From Annona cherimola (taxonomy: Eukaryota; Streptophyta; Magnoliopsida; Magnoliales; Annonaceae), in the NCBI GenBank assembly GCA_030490835.1, contig CM059972.1, positions 86,475,137 through 86,539,136 on the forward strand: 64,000 nt of DNA, read 5' to 3'. The notes under the pieces were generated by a model that saw only the letters and a list, made by a program, of their open reading frames with translations, did not search any database and had not been told where the DNA came from. Of this stretch, positions 23,708 to 36,200 are shown piece after piece. Numbering within the stretch: the first letter of the stretch is position 1; each line of letters opens with the position of its first letter. The translations under genes were made by a program, and so were the position numbers.

Positions 23708-24471
23708 TAGGGGTGGCTTAACCTGTGACCTGGCCTTAACCTGGCTCGTTTTTTAACTGGGTAAAACTATTATGTTTTTGACCCAGTATAGGAATGAGTT
23801 AGTAATTTTGACCCGAATTCAAAAATAGCGTTGGGGCGGATCGACCATGTCTTGACTTACCCCATATGTATTAATTTATTAAAAATTGTAAGCCTGTATT
23901 TAAATCTTATTATTATTTTTTCAAAATTTTCACGTTTTTAAATAATTAATTATATCGACAATTAATTATAAAAAAAAGTGAGAATTTTTATATCAATAAA
24001 AAAACTATATCAACAATAGAAAAATTAATTTATCCATAAAATAATGTAAGAATTAATAAAAAGAATTTGCAGAATATATAACTCTTATGTGTAATTGCAT
24101 GTTAACCTATTTTAATAAATTTATACTATATTTTCTCATGTTTTGTTTTATTAATAATGTGTTTTCCTATAATTACGGAAATATTGAAGCATGTAACATT
24201 TAAATGTAGTATGGATATCTTTATGTTTGACATGTATATAAATTTTTAAAATTATTTTATTTAACTCGCGTTTTTCACTCGATTTACTGTCCTAAAACAG
24301 GTCCAATATCAACTCTAAGTTTGTTTCGGGGTCTATTAAAAATATGTAAGGGTCAGACCGATCTTGTCCTAACTCAGTATAAAAATATAGTCAAATTCAA
24401 TTTTTTTAAAAAATTGTATGAGGGTTGGGCAAACCTTGACTCGGTACAAACCGCCCCGATTCCCACCCCTA
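23708..24471. mobile_element. hAT-like non-autonomous element with TAGGGGTGG ends
   Basis: Left end TAGGGGTGGCTTAACC and right end TCCCACCCCTA are inverted repeats, and GCAGC occurs directly outside both (23703-23707 and 24472-24476). The interior is AT-rich with repeated GACCCAGTAT and GACTCGGTAC blocks near the ends. No transposase frame; the open frame at its right side has no recognisable family. Confidence 0.6.
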
Positions 24472-24956
24472 GCAGCTTTAAATTCTTTTCTTTACCGAGG
24501 AGCTCGTATGGATGCTGCATGTTAAGATCAAAATCCCAGAGCAGCTAGAACAACTCCCCAACTAAAATTGGCTCCTGCTGTTCCCAAACTCCCCAAAAAT
24601 AGAATGTCATTTAAAACTCGCCTAGATATAGAATTAGGAAGACAGCAGCACCATTGTCAATCAGAATAAAACCACGGAAAAGAATTATGAAACATTCTGG
24701 GGAATGCAGAAAGGGAACCCTATTTTATGACTTCCACTTGAAGCAATGAGGTAGCAGACAAGAAATCGAGGGGAAAATCGCATTCATACAACTCACTTTC
24801 TAGGGAGCCCCTCCGCAGCACGTGATACACCAACGTAAATTAGTAAGTTAGGTATGTTGTTATACTATCCTGTCAAAATTCAATCCATTCATTATATTCA
24901 ATAGCAATCATTAAACTAGGATGCCAAAAATAATTTCTATGGTCTATGGAACCCTG

Positions 24957-25620
24957 TGCTGACTCGGGGGTTTTGCTCATCTCAACTCTTAACCATATTT
25001 ATAAAATCTAAACCTTAATTCTATTTTAATTCTATTTATAAAACTCTAACCTTAATCTTATTTATAAAACTTAAATACTAACCCTATTTGTAAAATTGAG
25101 TTCTGGTTGAGTTTCGAGTACAAATTTTCATTTGATTTAAGAGTGGAAATTTAAAATTTCATATGAATATATAGTACAACAAATCATATAAGAAATAATA
25201 ATAAAAATGATAAATAACCTAAAGTAATCTATTCTAGTATAAAATTTACCTTTCAAACAAGATAAATGAATAAGTTGATAATATCAACTTAAAAGTAAAC
25301 AATATAAAGACAGACGAGAATGAAAATAATATAATGTCAACATGACAAACATGTATTCAAGTATAAATATAAATAATATCAAATACATAAATATAAAGAG
25401 ACATTGTTTCATTATCAAGTATAGCTATAAAAATTAAAAATCAGGCGCAGTTTCCTCATGTTCGGGTTTGCTGAAACTCTAATTCAACCCTATTTCCAAT
25501 CAGGTTTTTTGGGTTTTAATTCCTTGGTGCTAGATTCTAAAAAAGATAAACACTGACATTTAAAATTTTCGAGTTCTGCGGGTTGGGTTGGGCTCAAACC
25601 AGCCTAAGTTGCACCCTTTA
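24957..25620 (-). mobile_element. hAT-like non-autonomous element, copy B
   Basis: Read on the minus strand it starts AAGGGTGCAACTTAGGCTGG and shares the interior of copy A at 15483, including CATGTTTGTCATGTTGACAT and TATTATTTATATTTATACTT. Ends are eroded. The two copies lie in opposite orientation 9 kb apart. Confidence 0.45.
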
Positions 25621-27200
25621 GTAGGTTATGCTTTTAAATAATGTGTTAAAATATGTAAATCTTGAAATTTACTTTGATCCATCAAAAGAGTTCTAAAATA
25701 TTATCATATTGCATAAAAACATTTTTAGCTGCTCTAAATATTTAATAAGGCTTCGTAATTTGTGGTGTGTTTTCAATAAATAAACAATTTTAATGGGTTT
25801 TTAATTGGTTAAGATGCACTTTGGAAATTTATTTTGAATTATTTACCAACATGAATCTTTGATCGGGATAATCTTGTGGCTCCTGGTTATATACATAATG
25901 ATAGAACTAATGAGTGGGTCGGATGTCTTATAATCACCTCGTAGGGCCCAAAACATCTCAACGGACCGATTCTCTTTGGTCCACCATGCATAGTATTTCC
26001 CTTTGGCAAACTTTTTGAAGATAATTGCATTCATGCCGTTTTTTTGGAACTTATTGGGCCTCCACGTCCATCTATATTTAAGTCTTGCACTCACATTGAA
26101 ACTATCCAACCAGGGTTCCCAATAATATGGAACCAGTTTCATGAACTTGAATTTCGTGAAACCTCTTCGTTTGAGGCCAACCTGGATAATGAAATTAAAA
26201 TCCAATTGTTTAACATCATGTGATTTATCATGGTATCAAATATCATTTGAATCATATGTTCATAGCCTTTAACATCATTTGGTTTGTAATGAACTAGTTC
26301 CATAGTCGAATTGGAATCAATAGGTTGAACTGGGCTTTTTATTTTTTGCAATGTACATTAAAACAACACTATGAACGCATATAATATTAGGAGGGTGATT
26401 CCCTAAAAACATTAACATTTTGTATCAAGTCATTTGTACAAATGGTAGCTATTTTTGGCTTCCCCTATTAATTTTTTTATTATCCGAAGCCTTATAATAT
26501 TTATCCAAATATATTTAGTTATGATATCGAAAATCAAATATTGTTAAACCTTCTATGTATTATATGTGGATACTGCTTCAATGGCATCAACACCACCTAA
26601 ATATTTTAGTGTGAAATTTAAGTAGCAATTCTGCCTCTCATCTACTCTCCAAATAGAATGGATGGTTTAGTCGACTTCCCCATTCAATCAAAGGTCTTAA
26701 AGATAATGAATGTAATAGACTATGCCAAAGGAATAAATCAAAGTCACATCCTCATTGCATAATGTGATCAAAGAAGCGTCTTTATTTATTTATAAAAGGG
26801 AAAATCATCATCATCATCAGAGTAATCAGAGTCTTTACACAACATGAAAGCCGGCTTCACAAATCCGCTGCTGCTGCTTTTTACAGTTCCGGCACCATCC
26901 AGCCACTTATCATATACCCCTCCGTTTCTCTTTACAATCAACCAATCTTTTACAGCTTTGCTTCTCTATTTCTCCGTGGTCGTTAAAATCTACAGAGCCT
27001 TCTATACTATACCTAAAATATGCATTTCCTATCTCTCACTGCCGCCCCCAGATATAATCATCAAATTACAGAATGCGTAATATACATGAGATACCAAGTG
27101 AGGAAGAAAGAAAATAAAACCAAATAAAAATATTCCGTACGCTACTGTTATCATTTTTATTTACATATTTAATATAAGTTCCTTCCCTCACTCCACATTT
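25621..27200. other. Intergenic region between convergent genes
   Basis: Separates the 3' ends of the sigma factor (plus) and Pumilio (minus) genes. A 120-codon frame at 25843-26205 (minus) has no family resemblance and shares phrases with non-coding repeats elsewhere in the window (GGTTCCATATTATTGGGAAC versus GGTTCCATGGAACTGGGACC at 39780), so it is treated as repeat. A possible poly(A) signal for Pumilio (AATAAA on the minus strand) is at 27156-27161. Confidence 0.5.
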
Positions 27201-30200
27201 TCAGAAGAGATCGTGGCCATAGAACCCAGTAATACCAGCTTCATTTCCTGTACAAAGGGCTGTTCTTTCTTCTGCCATCGCCAAGTCAAAGATAATCACG
27301 TAGATGAGATTCCAATGTCTCTCTGCAAATAATGCACATAAGTGGGATGAGGAAACAAGGACACAAACAAACAAATCCTTTCACATATAACAAGGTTTGA
27401 GGAGAGACCTGCAATAGGCATCACTATGACGACGGTGAATTCATCAGATGCTTTCAGTTCCTTTCTTGAAAACTTCTGATGCCTTATACTGTAAATATTC
27501 TGAGAAATGCAGTACAAATACTTTTTATTATTACTCATCAAAATAAAATTTTGGGGAGCATCCATGATGTGTTAATCACAAGCAAATCAGACATTTCGAC
27601 CCACATACCAGGCTGGACAAAAGATAAGCATGGGCAAAAACTAATGGTGAAAATTTGAAGAAGGATAAGATATGGACCGCACAGTCACACCAACAACTCA
27701 ATCCAGTCTGCAGTCATTTCATTACTGTCTATCCCATCCATTCATAGAACTAATCTTTCACAAAATATTATGCAACAGAAACCAGGCCATTAGAAACTTT
27801 ACTTTTGCCATGAGCCGCATGTATACTGCAATGCCTGAGTGTCCAATCTGCCTAAATTGTCACCCAGACTAAAGATAAGGGATGATGAGGGATGAATTGC
27901 CAGATGACGTTTTCAATAAATCATTTTTGTTAGAATTTTTCTACAAGGACTAAAAGGGAAGCATCGGGGATGGTAATTTACAATTCAAATTAATAGGAAA
28001 CATTGTTCAACAATAGCGGATAAGATCACCAGAATAATTTCAACAAAATTTCACCAATAAGATGACCATCGTGACTTCATGCCAAACAGACCTCAAGCTA
28101 AACAAATGGTTTAGATCAACCGGGCAGGCTTCAAACCAAATGAATGGCACCAAGTGCTCATGCACATGAATTAACATGTTGCCCACAAAATAAGTTTCTT
28201 CCTTTTAAGGAATTTATTAAAGCCTGGCCAGTTGCATGGACGGGAAATAAAGGAGAGGAAAGCTCCATTTTTCTAGGATTGATGGGTTGATTTGACATTA
28301 CATACTATAAGAACTACACTTTTTCCATCAATACTATAATTGCTCACTCTATGGTTAATGTCATCCCCTTTATTGTATTGTTTTGACATCGTTTCCTTCC
28401 AAATCCTTTCCATTCAACCAATCAGGCTCAACAGAGATCTAAAAAAGAGAGAAAAACATAGAGATACTAACCTCCTGTTGCTATGAGTTTCTCAACACGA
28501 GCCACAATGTGTTTGCCATATGTATACCTCTTAAGGGCATTCAAATGAACCTTAATTCGTGAAAGGATCAGTTCACGGGTCTGATCATCACAAGTCTCAA
28601 GAACTTTCTGTACAACATAGTTTGCAAATTGATCTTTCATCATCACCTGTTGATGAATAGTGAACTAACATTTAATGGAAGAAAGAAACATATAATAATA
28701 GCAATAACGACAACAAAAACAATCATCCAAACATTCCATGTAAAGCGCCAGGGGTCATTGTGCATCTCACCAGAGTTTCCATGAAGTCACAAGGGAATGA
28801 CTTCATCATCATTTTTTTATATTAACAAAAACATAAAAATAGAATAACAAACAACACAATAGACACAAACAATCCGACAACTATTTGAGTGTGGCCTCTG
28901 CTACAAAATAACTTAAAGAAATCTCTGAGGAATGAGTGAGAAATCCATTAGCATGGTCAAGTTTCCAAAACTATTAAAACAGAGTCCATCTTCAACAGAA
29001 ATGATTGTAAGAGTAGGATTCATATGCTATACTATTGGCTTTTCATATTCTCCTTTCATAAAATGAGGAAGGCACATCTTGCCAACTCTCCTAAAAACTA
29101 TACTTCCTAATTTTTCTCAATTCCGTTCGCAAACAAGAAAAGGTGAAACAGAAGGATAAACGAGATTAAATTCCTTGCTACTCCCCCTTTCTTCAAGCCC
29201 ACTTCTAAATACAAGCCATTCATTAAATGCTGGAAATTTAAGATTAGAAGTTATTTGTCAACTAATGGTCTGTAATATGAACTGAAGCTCTAACCATTTC
29301 TAGATACTCCATGATTGAATGATACTAGTTTAGAATTAAAAGTTATTTGTAAACCAGACACCTCTAAAATGAACTGAATTGGCTAATAGATAAAAATCAA
29401 GTCTCATCAACGAAGAGGGAAGTGCTTACCTGCAAAGGTTCATTTTCATCAGTGGAACCAAGCATCTCATTTACCAATAACTGACGTTCCTCGGGACCAC
29501 CATAGGTTAGACACTTTTCGACAACATTGGAAGCAAACTTCTGCTGACTCATCTTTACTATTTGTCCTGCAAGCTTGCTGATTATGGCAGATCGCTCATG
29601 TTGCTTCCCATGTTGGAGGACGTGCTAAAAAACGAAAATAAGATGTCTCATGAGAATATCTGAATCAATAACAACATGAGTGACACACAAGAGGACATGC
29701 TAAAAGACGAACAAAACAAAACAAAATAAGGGGACATGATTAGAAACCATAATACAGTAAAAGGCATAACGTGTTTAGCAGCAATGCCTTGAAATGAAAG
29801 AACTGCCCTAGAAAGCAATTAATAGTAATGGCAATAAAAGCTTATTGAAAGAAAAAAATTAAAAAAAAAAATTGTTCAGGTTTGACAATAAATGTGTACA
29901 GATGAAAAGATAAAAAAAAAAAAGGAAAAAATGTTTTAGCTGAAAATGTTGAAATATGAATCAAGTTCAAATGTTGTAATTAAGTTTTGATTGCAACAAA
30001 TTAAATTTCTTTAGTATTAACCAAGTCTATGCATTGAGTGAAGCAACAACAAGACAAATCTTTCAAATGCAGAAATCTGGCAACTATGCATCGACAGAAC
30101 AGCCAGCGGAAGAAATAGCAAAAAGCAAACACACAATGGGAAGTTTCCACTGATAGTTGCATTGAATTAAGATTTTCAACAGCCCAGTACATTGACAGAA

Positions 30201-33200
30201 TAATGAACAAAAGAAACAACAGAAAACAAGAAATCATTGATGTCTCTCTGCTAACAGATGCAATGATAAGATGTCACTGAAGAAACCCCATGACATGTCG
30301 CGTTAATAGAAGCATCGACTTTGCAAACAGCAACAAGCAAAATTCAAGCACAAAATTCAGGTGACACAAGCATTAACAGAACGTCACCTAAATTAAAGTC
30401 GGAGTTTTGAAATTTCGAAAAAGCATCTGGCAGATTTTCAAGGCACTCGATGGAAGGATCAAACGGTGAAGTTGCATTGGTAAAAAGTAAGATTGTCTCA
30501 ATGGAAAATCACAATAGTCCACCATTAATGCAACTATCAATCTTCTGCAACTTAAGTAAATGCTTCCCAACTGTCAAATAACGGGAAGAATCACACATTC
30601 TCCATAAATAGGCAGTGCATTCAGTGAAAGAAGAACTTTAGCTAAGCATTCAACATCAAAATTATCAAAGTTCATAAAAGACAGAAAGAAGAAGCTTCAA
30701 AAGCACTTAAATTTCCAGAGCTCCGCAACGACTTCATCATCTTCTTCAAGTGGGTGCTTCTATCATGCTGAAAAGGGATACACAGTGAAGTGTAACATTT
30801 TTCTTTGATAAATTGGTTTGTTGTGTGTTCCTTGAATTGGTAGTGGAGACCCAGGTCCAAGAAGAATAAAACAGGAAGAGAGCAGGTATTCTAAGGTTGT
30901 AACTTGTGGAGGCTAGGGGAACCAAAGACAAAATGGTGTACTGGGAAGAGGGGATTAGGGTGGTTGACTTGAATCACTATACATCATGCCTACTTGTGTG
31001 AATGATTATCTGCTTTCCCTTGCTTGGTGTTTCCTTAGTGCACTAATCGATTATGGAGACATTTATTAAAGAGTTTAAGTCAACAATTAAAATTTTAATA
31101 ACACAATTCACCCCTCCCAAGAGTAACCTAAACAGATACAGGATTGCAAATCGTACAGTTACAACTTCAGCTTATATCCCTTGTACACTGGCTGTTTAGT
31201 AAGATATTCTCATTAAATAATTACCTAATATTGGCCTTGAATGATATTATATACACTTTCATACCATCGGCAGCAGTACAATGCCAATGTTTTTATTTTC
31301 ATATAACACCTTAATTTTTGTAGTTTTGATATGGAACATACACATCTATTTAACATTATATATCCTAGTATTTCAAGGGCATCGCTTCTTAAAATCTTTC
31401 TTTTATGTAACCTTTAATATATTGATAGTTGATGAAAAATCCACTTCATTTATTGTATTTAGCATCATTTATATCATCATAGAAACCCTTCCATTTGTTT
31501 AGTATCACTGTATATGGGCTCCATCTATAAATGTGTAAAATCAACATAATAGATTTAATACTAAATGTCAATCTTTAAGTACTATTTTAAACATCAACCA
31601 TCTAAAATATCACTACTACGTGAATAAATGATTCTATAACGTATTATTACATTCTAATACACACATGAATGAATCTATGCATTTTCCCTAATGTACACAC
31701 GAATAAATCTATTTTTAAGTAAACACATATTTGATTTGGATGAAACTTGGTCTTTTAGCAAGACGAATGATGTTAAATACAATAAATGGATTAAATTTTG
31801 CATCAATCATCAACGTGTTAAAAATGTAGGGAGTTATATGAAATCGCTTGTATGTAACCCAATTACATACAAATGAAACCCATGCATATATATAAGAGTT
31901 TTTCAACACTACTGATTGCAATTGGTTGTGTTTCTTTTTATTTTTTAAAAATCATCAATCATATTTTACTCCATTCATATTTGCATGACATGAAAAATCA
32001 TATTATTTAGATTTGTATATAATCCACAAGGGTAAATCACCCAGTTATCATTAAAATTGGAAAGACTTACAAAAATGTTGCATAAATGGTACAAAAATAA
32101 AGAAAAAAAAGAAAAATTTGAACAGTCACAGCAATAGGCAAAAGTGCATTGATATTCATTTTAGTTCATACTTTTTAAAAATCACAGGTTCCAACAAATT
32201 TCGGGGAAAGAGAAAATTAAAAAACTGAAAATTGATTCATATGTTCAAATTGCTTGAGATTACCCACGCATCTGAAGAACCAAAAATATGGGTTCCTTTT
32301 TTATTTGAATTTGAGAGCTGAGGATAGACCTCACCTTGATAAGAAATGTGAATCTTAATAGTTTTGTTGATTGAAGTGACAATTGATGATCTAGACCAAT
32401 TTCAATTTGAATCCTCTGAAAATCTATAAAATAATTTTAACGACCAACTTGAAATGCAAGGTGTTCATTAGGGCAAGCTTAACAGTTTTATATTCTCACG
32501 CTTACAGGCAATGGTAATGTTTTTTCAAAATAAAAATTGTCTATTTGGTCAAATAAGAATGCATTTTACCTTCTACAAGAGGTAATTTTCTGTGCATGAG
32601 AAATAAATGAAGAAAAAAACTCAAATTTAAAAAAAAAAAAAAAAAAAAAAACTCAGTTTACCATTTTTATCTGCAAATTGACCTTAAATCTGCCTCTAAC
32701 AGGCATAGTTATTAAGGACACCTAGGTTCAAGGTGCACTCAAGCACAATTCTTGAACCACCTAGTAAGCTTGATTGAACTTACTAAAAAACTTTCAACAT
32801 TCAAATGGTGTTCCAACTTTTTCAATTTCCCCTGTTTCTCCACTGAACCAAAATGGAGTCCCTCCATCCTCCCCAATACTTTCTCTTTTTTGACCCTACT
32901 TCTACGTAACCTAGTTATATAAGTGTTACATGTAACCTCCCCCATTTCTAATATCTTGATATTTGATAGAAAATCCACTTAGTCCATCATATTTAGCATT
33001 ATTTATTTAACTAAGAGACCAAGTTTCATCAGAATCAAAAATGTGTAGAGCTGCATTAGCTTATATATGTATAGGGCTCCGCTTCTATGCAACCAAGTTA
33101 CATAGAAGCAGTCCCATGTAACCAGATTACATATAAGCGGTCCAATATAACCAGGTTACATAGAAGCGGTCCCATGTAACCCCATTAATTTTTAAATTAT

Positions 33201-36200
33201 TGATGATTGATTTAAAATCCAATCGATTCATTACATTTAACATCACCTGTTTATCTAGAAGACTAAATTTCATCCAAATCAAGTATGTGCATGAGCCGCA
33301 TTTGCTCAAAAATATATATTCATGTATAAACCATGAAAAATGCTTAAAAAATACTTTATAGAATCATTTATCCACATAGTAGTGACATTTTAGATGGTTT
33401 AGACATTGAAAAAACCACTTTAAAATGGATATTTTAGCATTGAACCATTTTATTACGTTGATTTTTAACATTTATAGATAAGATCCATATCCAATGAAAT
33501 TAAAAAAATAAAAGGGTTTCCAAGATACTATAGATTATGCTAAATATAATGGATAGAGTGCATTTTTCAACAACCATCAAGATTTTAAAAATGGAGAGGG
33601 TTACATAGAAAATGGGTTCCATAGAAGTGGGACCAATATATATATATATATGAGATATGTTATAGTGCAGTTGCCTACACCATAACTTACAGTGCATTTG
33701 ACCCAAAATGAGCCCCACATGTACTTAGTCTTAATACTTTATACAATTATTTATCCATATATAAATTAGGTGGGAGATAGTTTACATGTTGGAAAAAAAA
33801 CAACTTCAAAATTGTTATTTACATCAAACTATCTTATTACGTTGAATTTGTACCATTTTTAGATTGAGTCCATACACACATTCACTTTGGATTAAAATTA
33901 GTATGGTAATAGAATGCACAATTTTAAATACAATACGTGAAGTAGATTATAATTTTATGATCATATGGGGGCTATTTTAAGGCAACTGCATCATAACTTA
34001 ACAGTGCATGTGCCTGCGCTAGAATATGTATATATATATAGAGAGAGAGAGAGAACCTTTCCTCTGCAGTGAAGTTGTACCATAACTAACAATACATTTG
34101 GCCCAAAATGCATCCCACATGTACTTAAAATGCATTGATACTTTATACAATCATTTATCCATATATAAATTTTATAGCAAATGACTTACGTGTTGAAAAA
34201 ACAGCTTTAAAGTTGGTACTTACAATCAAACTATTTTATTACATTGAATTTTTACCATTTTTAGATGGGGTCCATACACATATTCAATTGGGATAAAAAT
34301 TAGTATGGTAAAGAATACATAATTCTAAATACAATAGGTGGAGTAGACTATAATTTTATGATCATGTGGGACCCATTTTGGAGTAATTGCACGGTAATTG
34401 TAGTGCAGTGAAGCTAAACTTGAATATTTCTCATATATATATTCATGCATAGATAACGAAAAATGCGTAGCTACATTCACATATGCATTTCAATGTTACA
34501 ATACTTTATATAGTCATTTATCCATACATTAATGATATTTTACATGGTTAGATGTTGAAAATATAATTTTAAAATTGAAATTTAACATTAAATCATTTCA
34601 TTATGTTGATTTTACATTTTTTAAATGGGGGCCACACATGACGATATCAGAAAAATGAAAGGATTTCCAAGACAATATAAATGATTTTAAATATAGTGAA
34701 CGAAGTCGATTTCCCATCAATCATCAAGGGTTTAAAAATGGATGATGTTACACAAAAAAGTGGTTTTACCCCTTTATATATTATAATTGCTATATGGTAA
34801 CTACATTGCTATATAATTTTTTTTACTCTTCATTTCACAAGTTCTAAGAAAATTGCTTGTCGTTATCTTTAGGGTTTAGCTCTTTGATGTAATATTGATT
34901 GGTAGACTTAAATACTAAATGTTACCTAAATTAAATTTGAGGTATTATTTACTTCAATGATTATGACTTAGTATCGCTTTTAGGATGTGTTTGGGAATCA
35001 CAACATTGTCAATCTAAAACTTCACACTCTTAACTACTCCTCTATTTTTAATCATTTCTTCACATGTTTTATATAACTATACTTTTCAATCATTTCTCCA
35101 CAACGACTGATACAGCTACCTATCTATCTAAACTTTCTCTCTCTACTTTTCATCATTACTTCTATCATATCACATTATTTCTCTCATTTTAAAAAATTTT
35201 ACACCAGAAACTTTTCTTTTCTAAGTTCTATCAAATGCCAAACACACCCTTAATATTACATTTAATATTTGAATCAATTTCATCCTTACAATATACAATT
35301 ATCATTAAAGTGTTTTGCTTCCATATAACCAAATTAATAAAAGCAATTCCATGTAACTAATTAATTTTTAATTTCTTGATACTTTATCGGAAATCCACTC
35401 TTCATTATATTTAACATCAGTTGCTTAGCTAGGAAACCTAGTTTTCATCCAAATTAAATATGTGCATGAGTCATACCTACTGAAAAATATATAACCATGT
35501 ATAACTTACAAAAAATGCTTAGATCCATTTACATATATATTAAAATGTTATAATACTTTATAAAATCATTTATCTACATCGTCATGACATTTTAGATGTT
35601 AAAAAAATACAAATTTTAAATTGACATTTAGCATTAAACTATTTTACGTTGCTTTTATACAGTTGTAGATGGGGCCTATTCACAGTGATACTATAAAAAC
35701 AAAAAGTCTTTATGATAATGTAAATGATGTTAAATACAATAAGCTAAGTAGATTTTCCAACAAACACCAAAATATTAAAAATGGGTAGAGTTACTTTCAT
35801 CAAAAAAAGGAAGAGTTACATAGAAGCAAAGTCCATCATTAAATTTATTTAATTTTACATGACATGCAAGTTGCTTCATTCTGAAATGTGCCTCGCCTAT
35901 GAATCTATGACTATAAAAAGAGATCAAACATATAAAGAATTAAAATATATAGAAACATAAAAACATATATAGCTATAAAATATATTAAAATGGAGAACAT
36001 GAAAAGTGAAATATCAACAAAACAAAATATGAACTTCCATAGTTTGCTAAAATGGTGTATTGTAGGAATTTTTTTTTAACTAAGGGTGTGTTTGGCAATT
36101 GATAGAAAATGTCAAGTTAAAACATTTCAATCTAAAACTTTTCACTCTCCACAACTATCATATTTTTTAATCATTTTTTCACATTTTCCTATACAACTAC

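Noticed and set aside
25843..26205. 120-codon minus-strand frame
   Set aside because: No motif, and its sequence shares phrases with non-coding repeats at 37620 and 39780; read as repeat.
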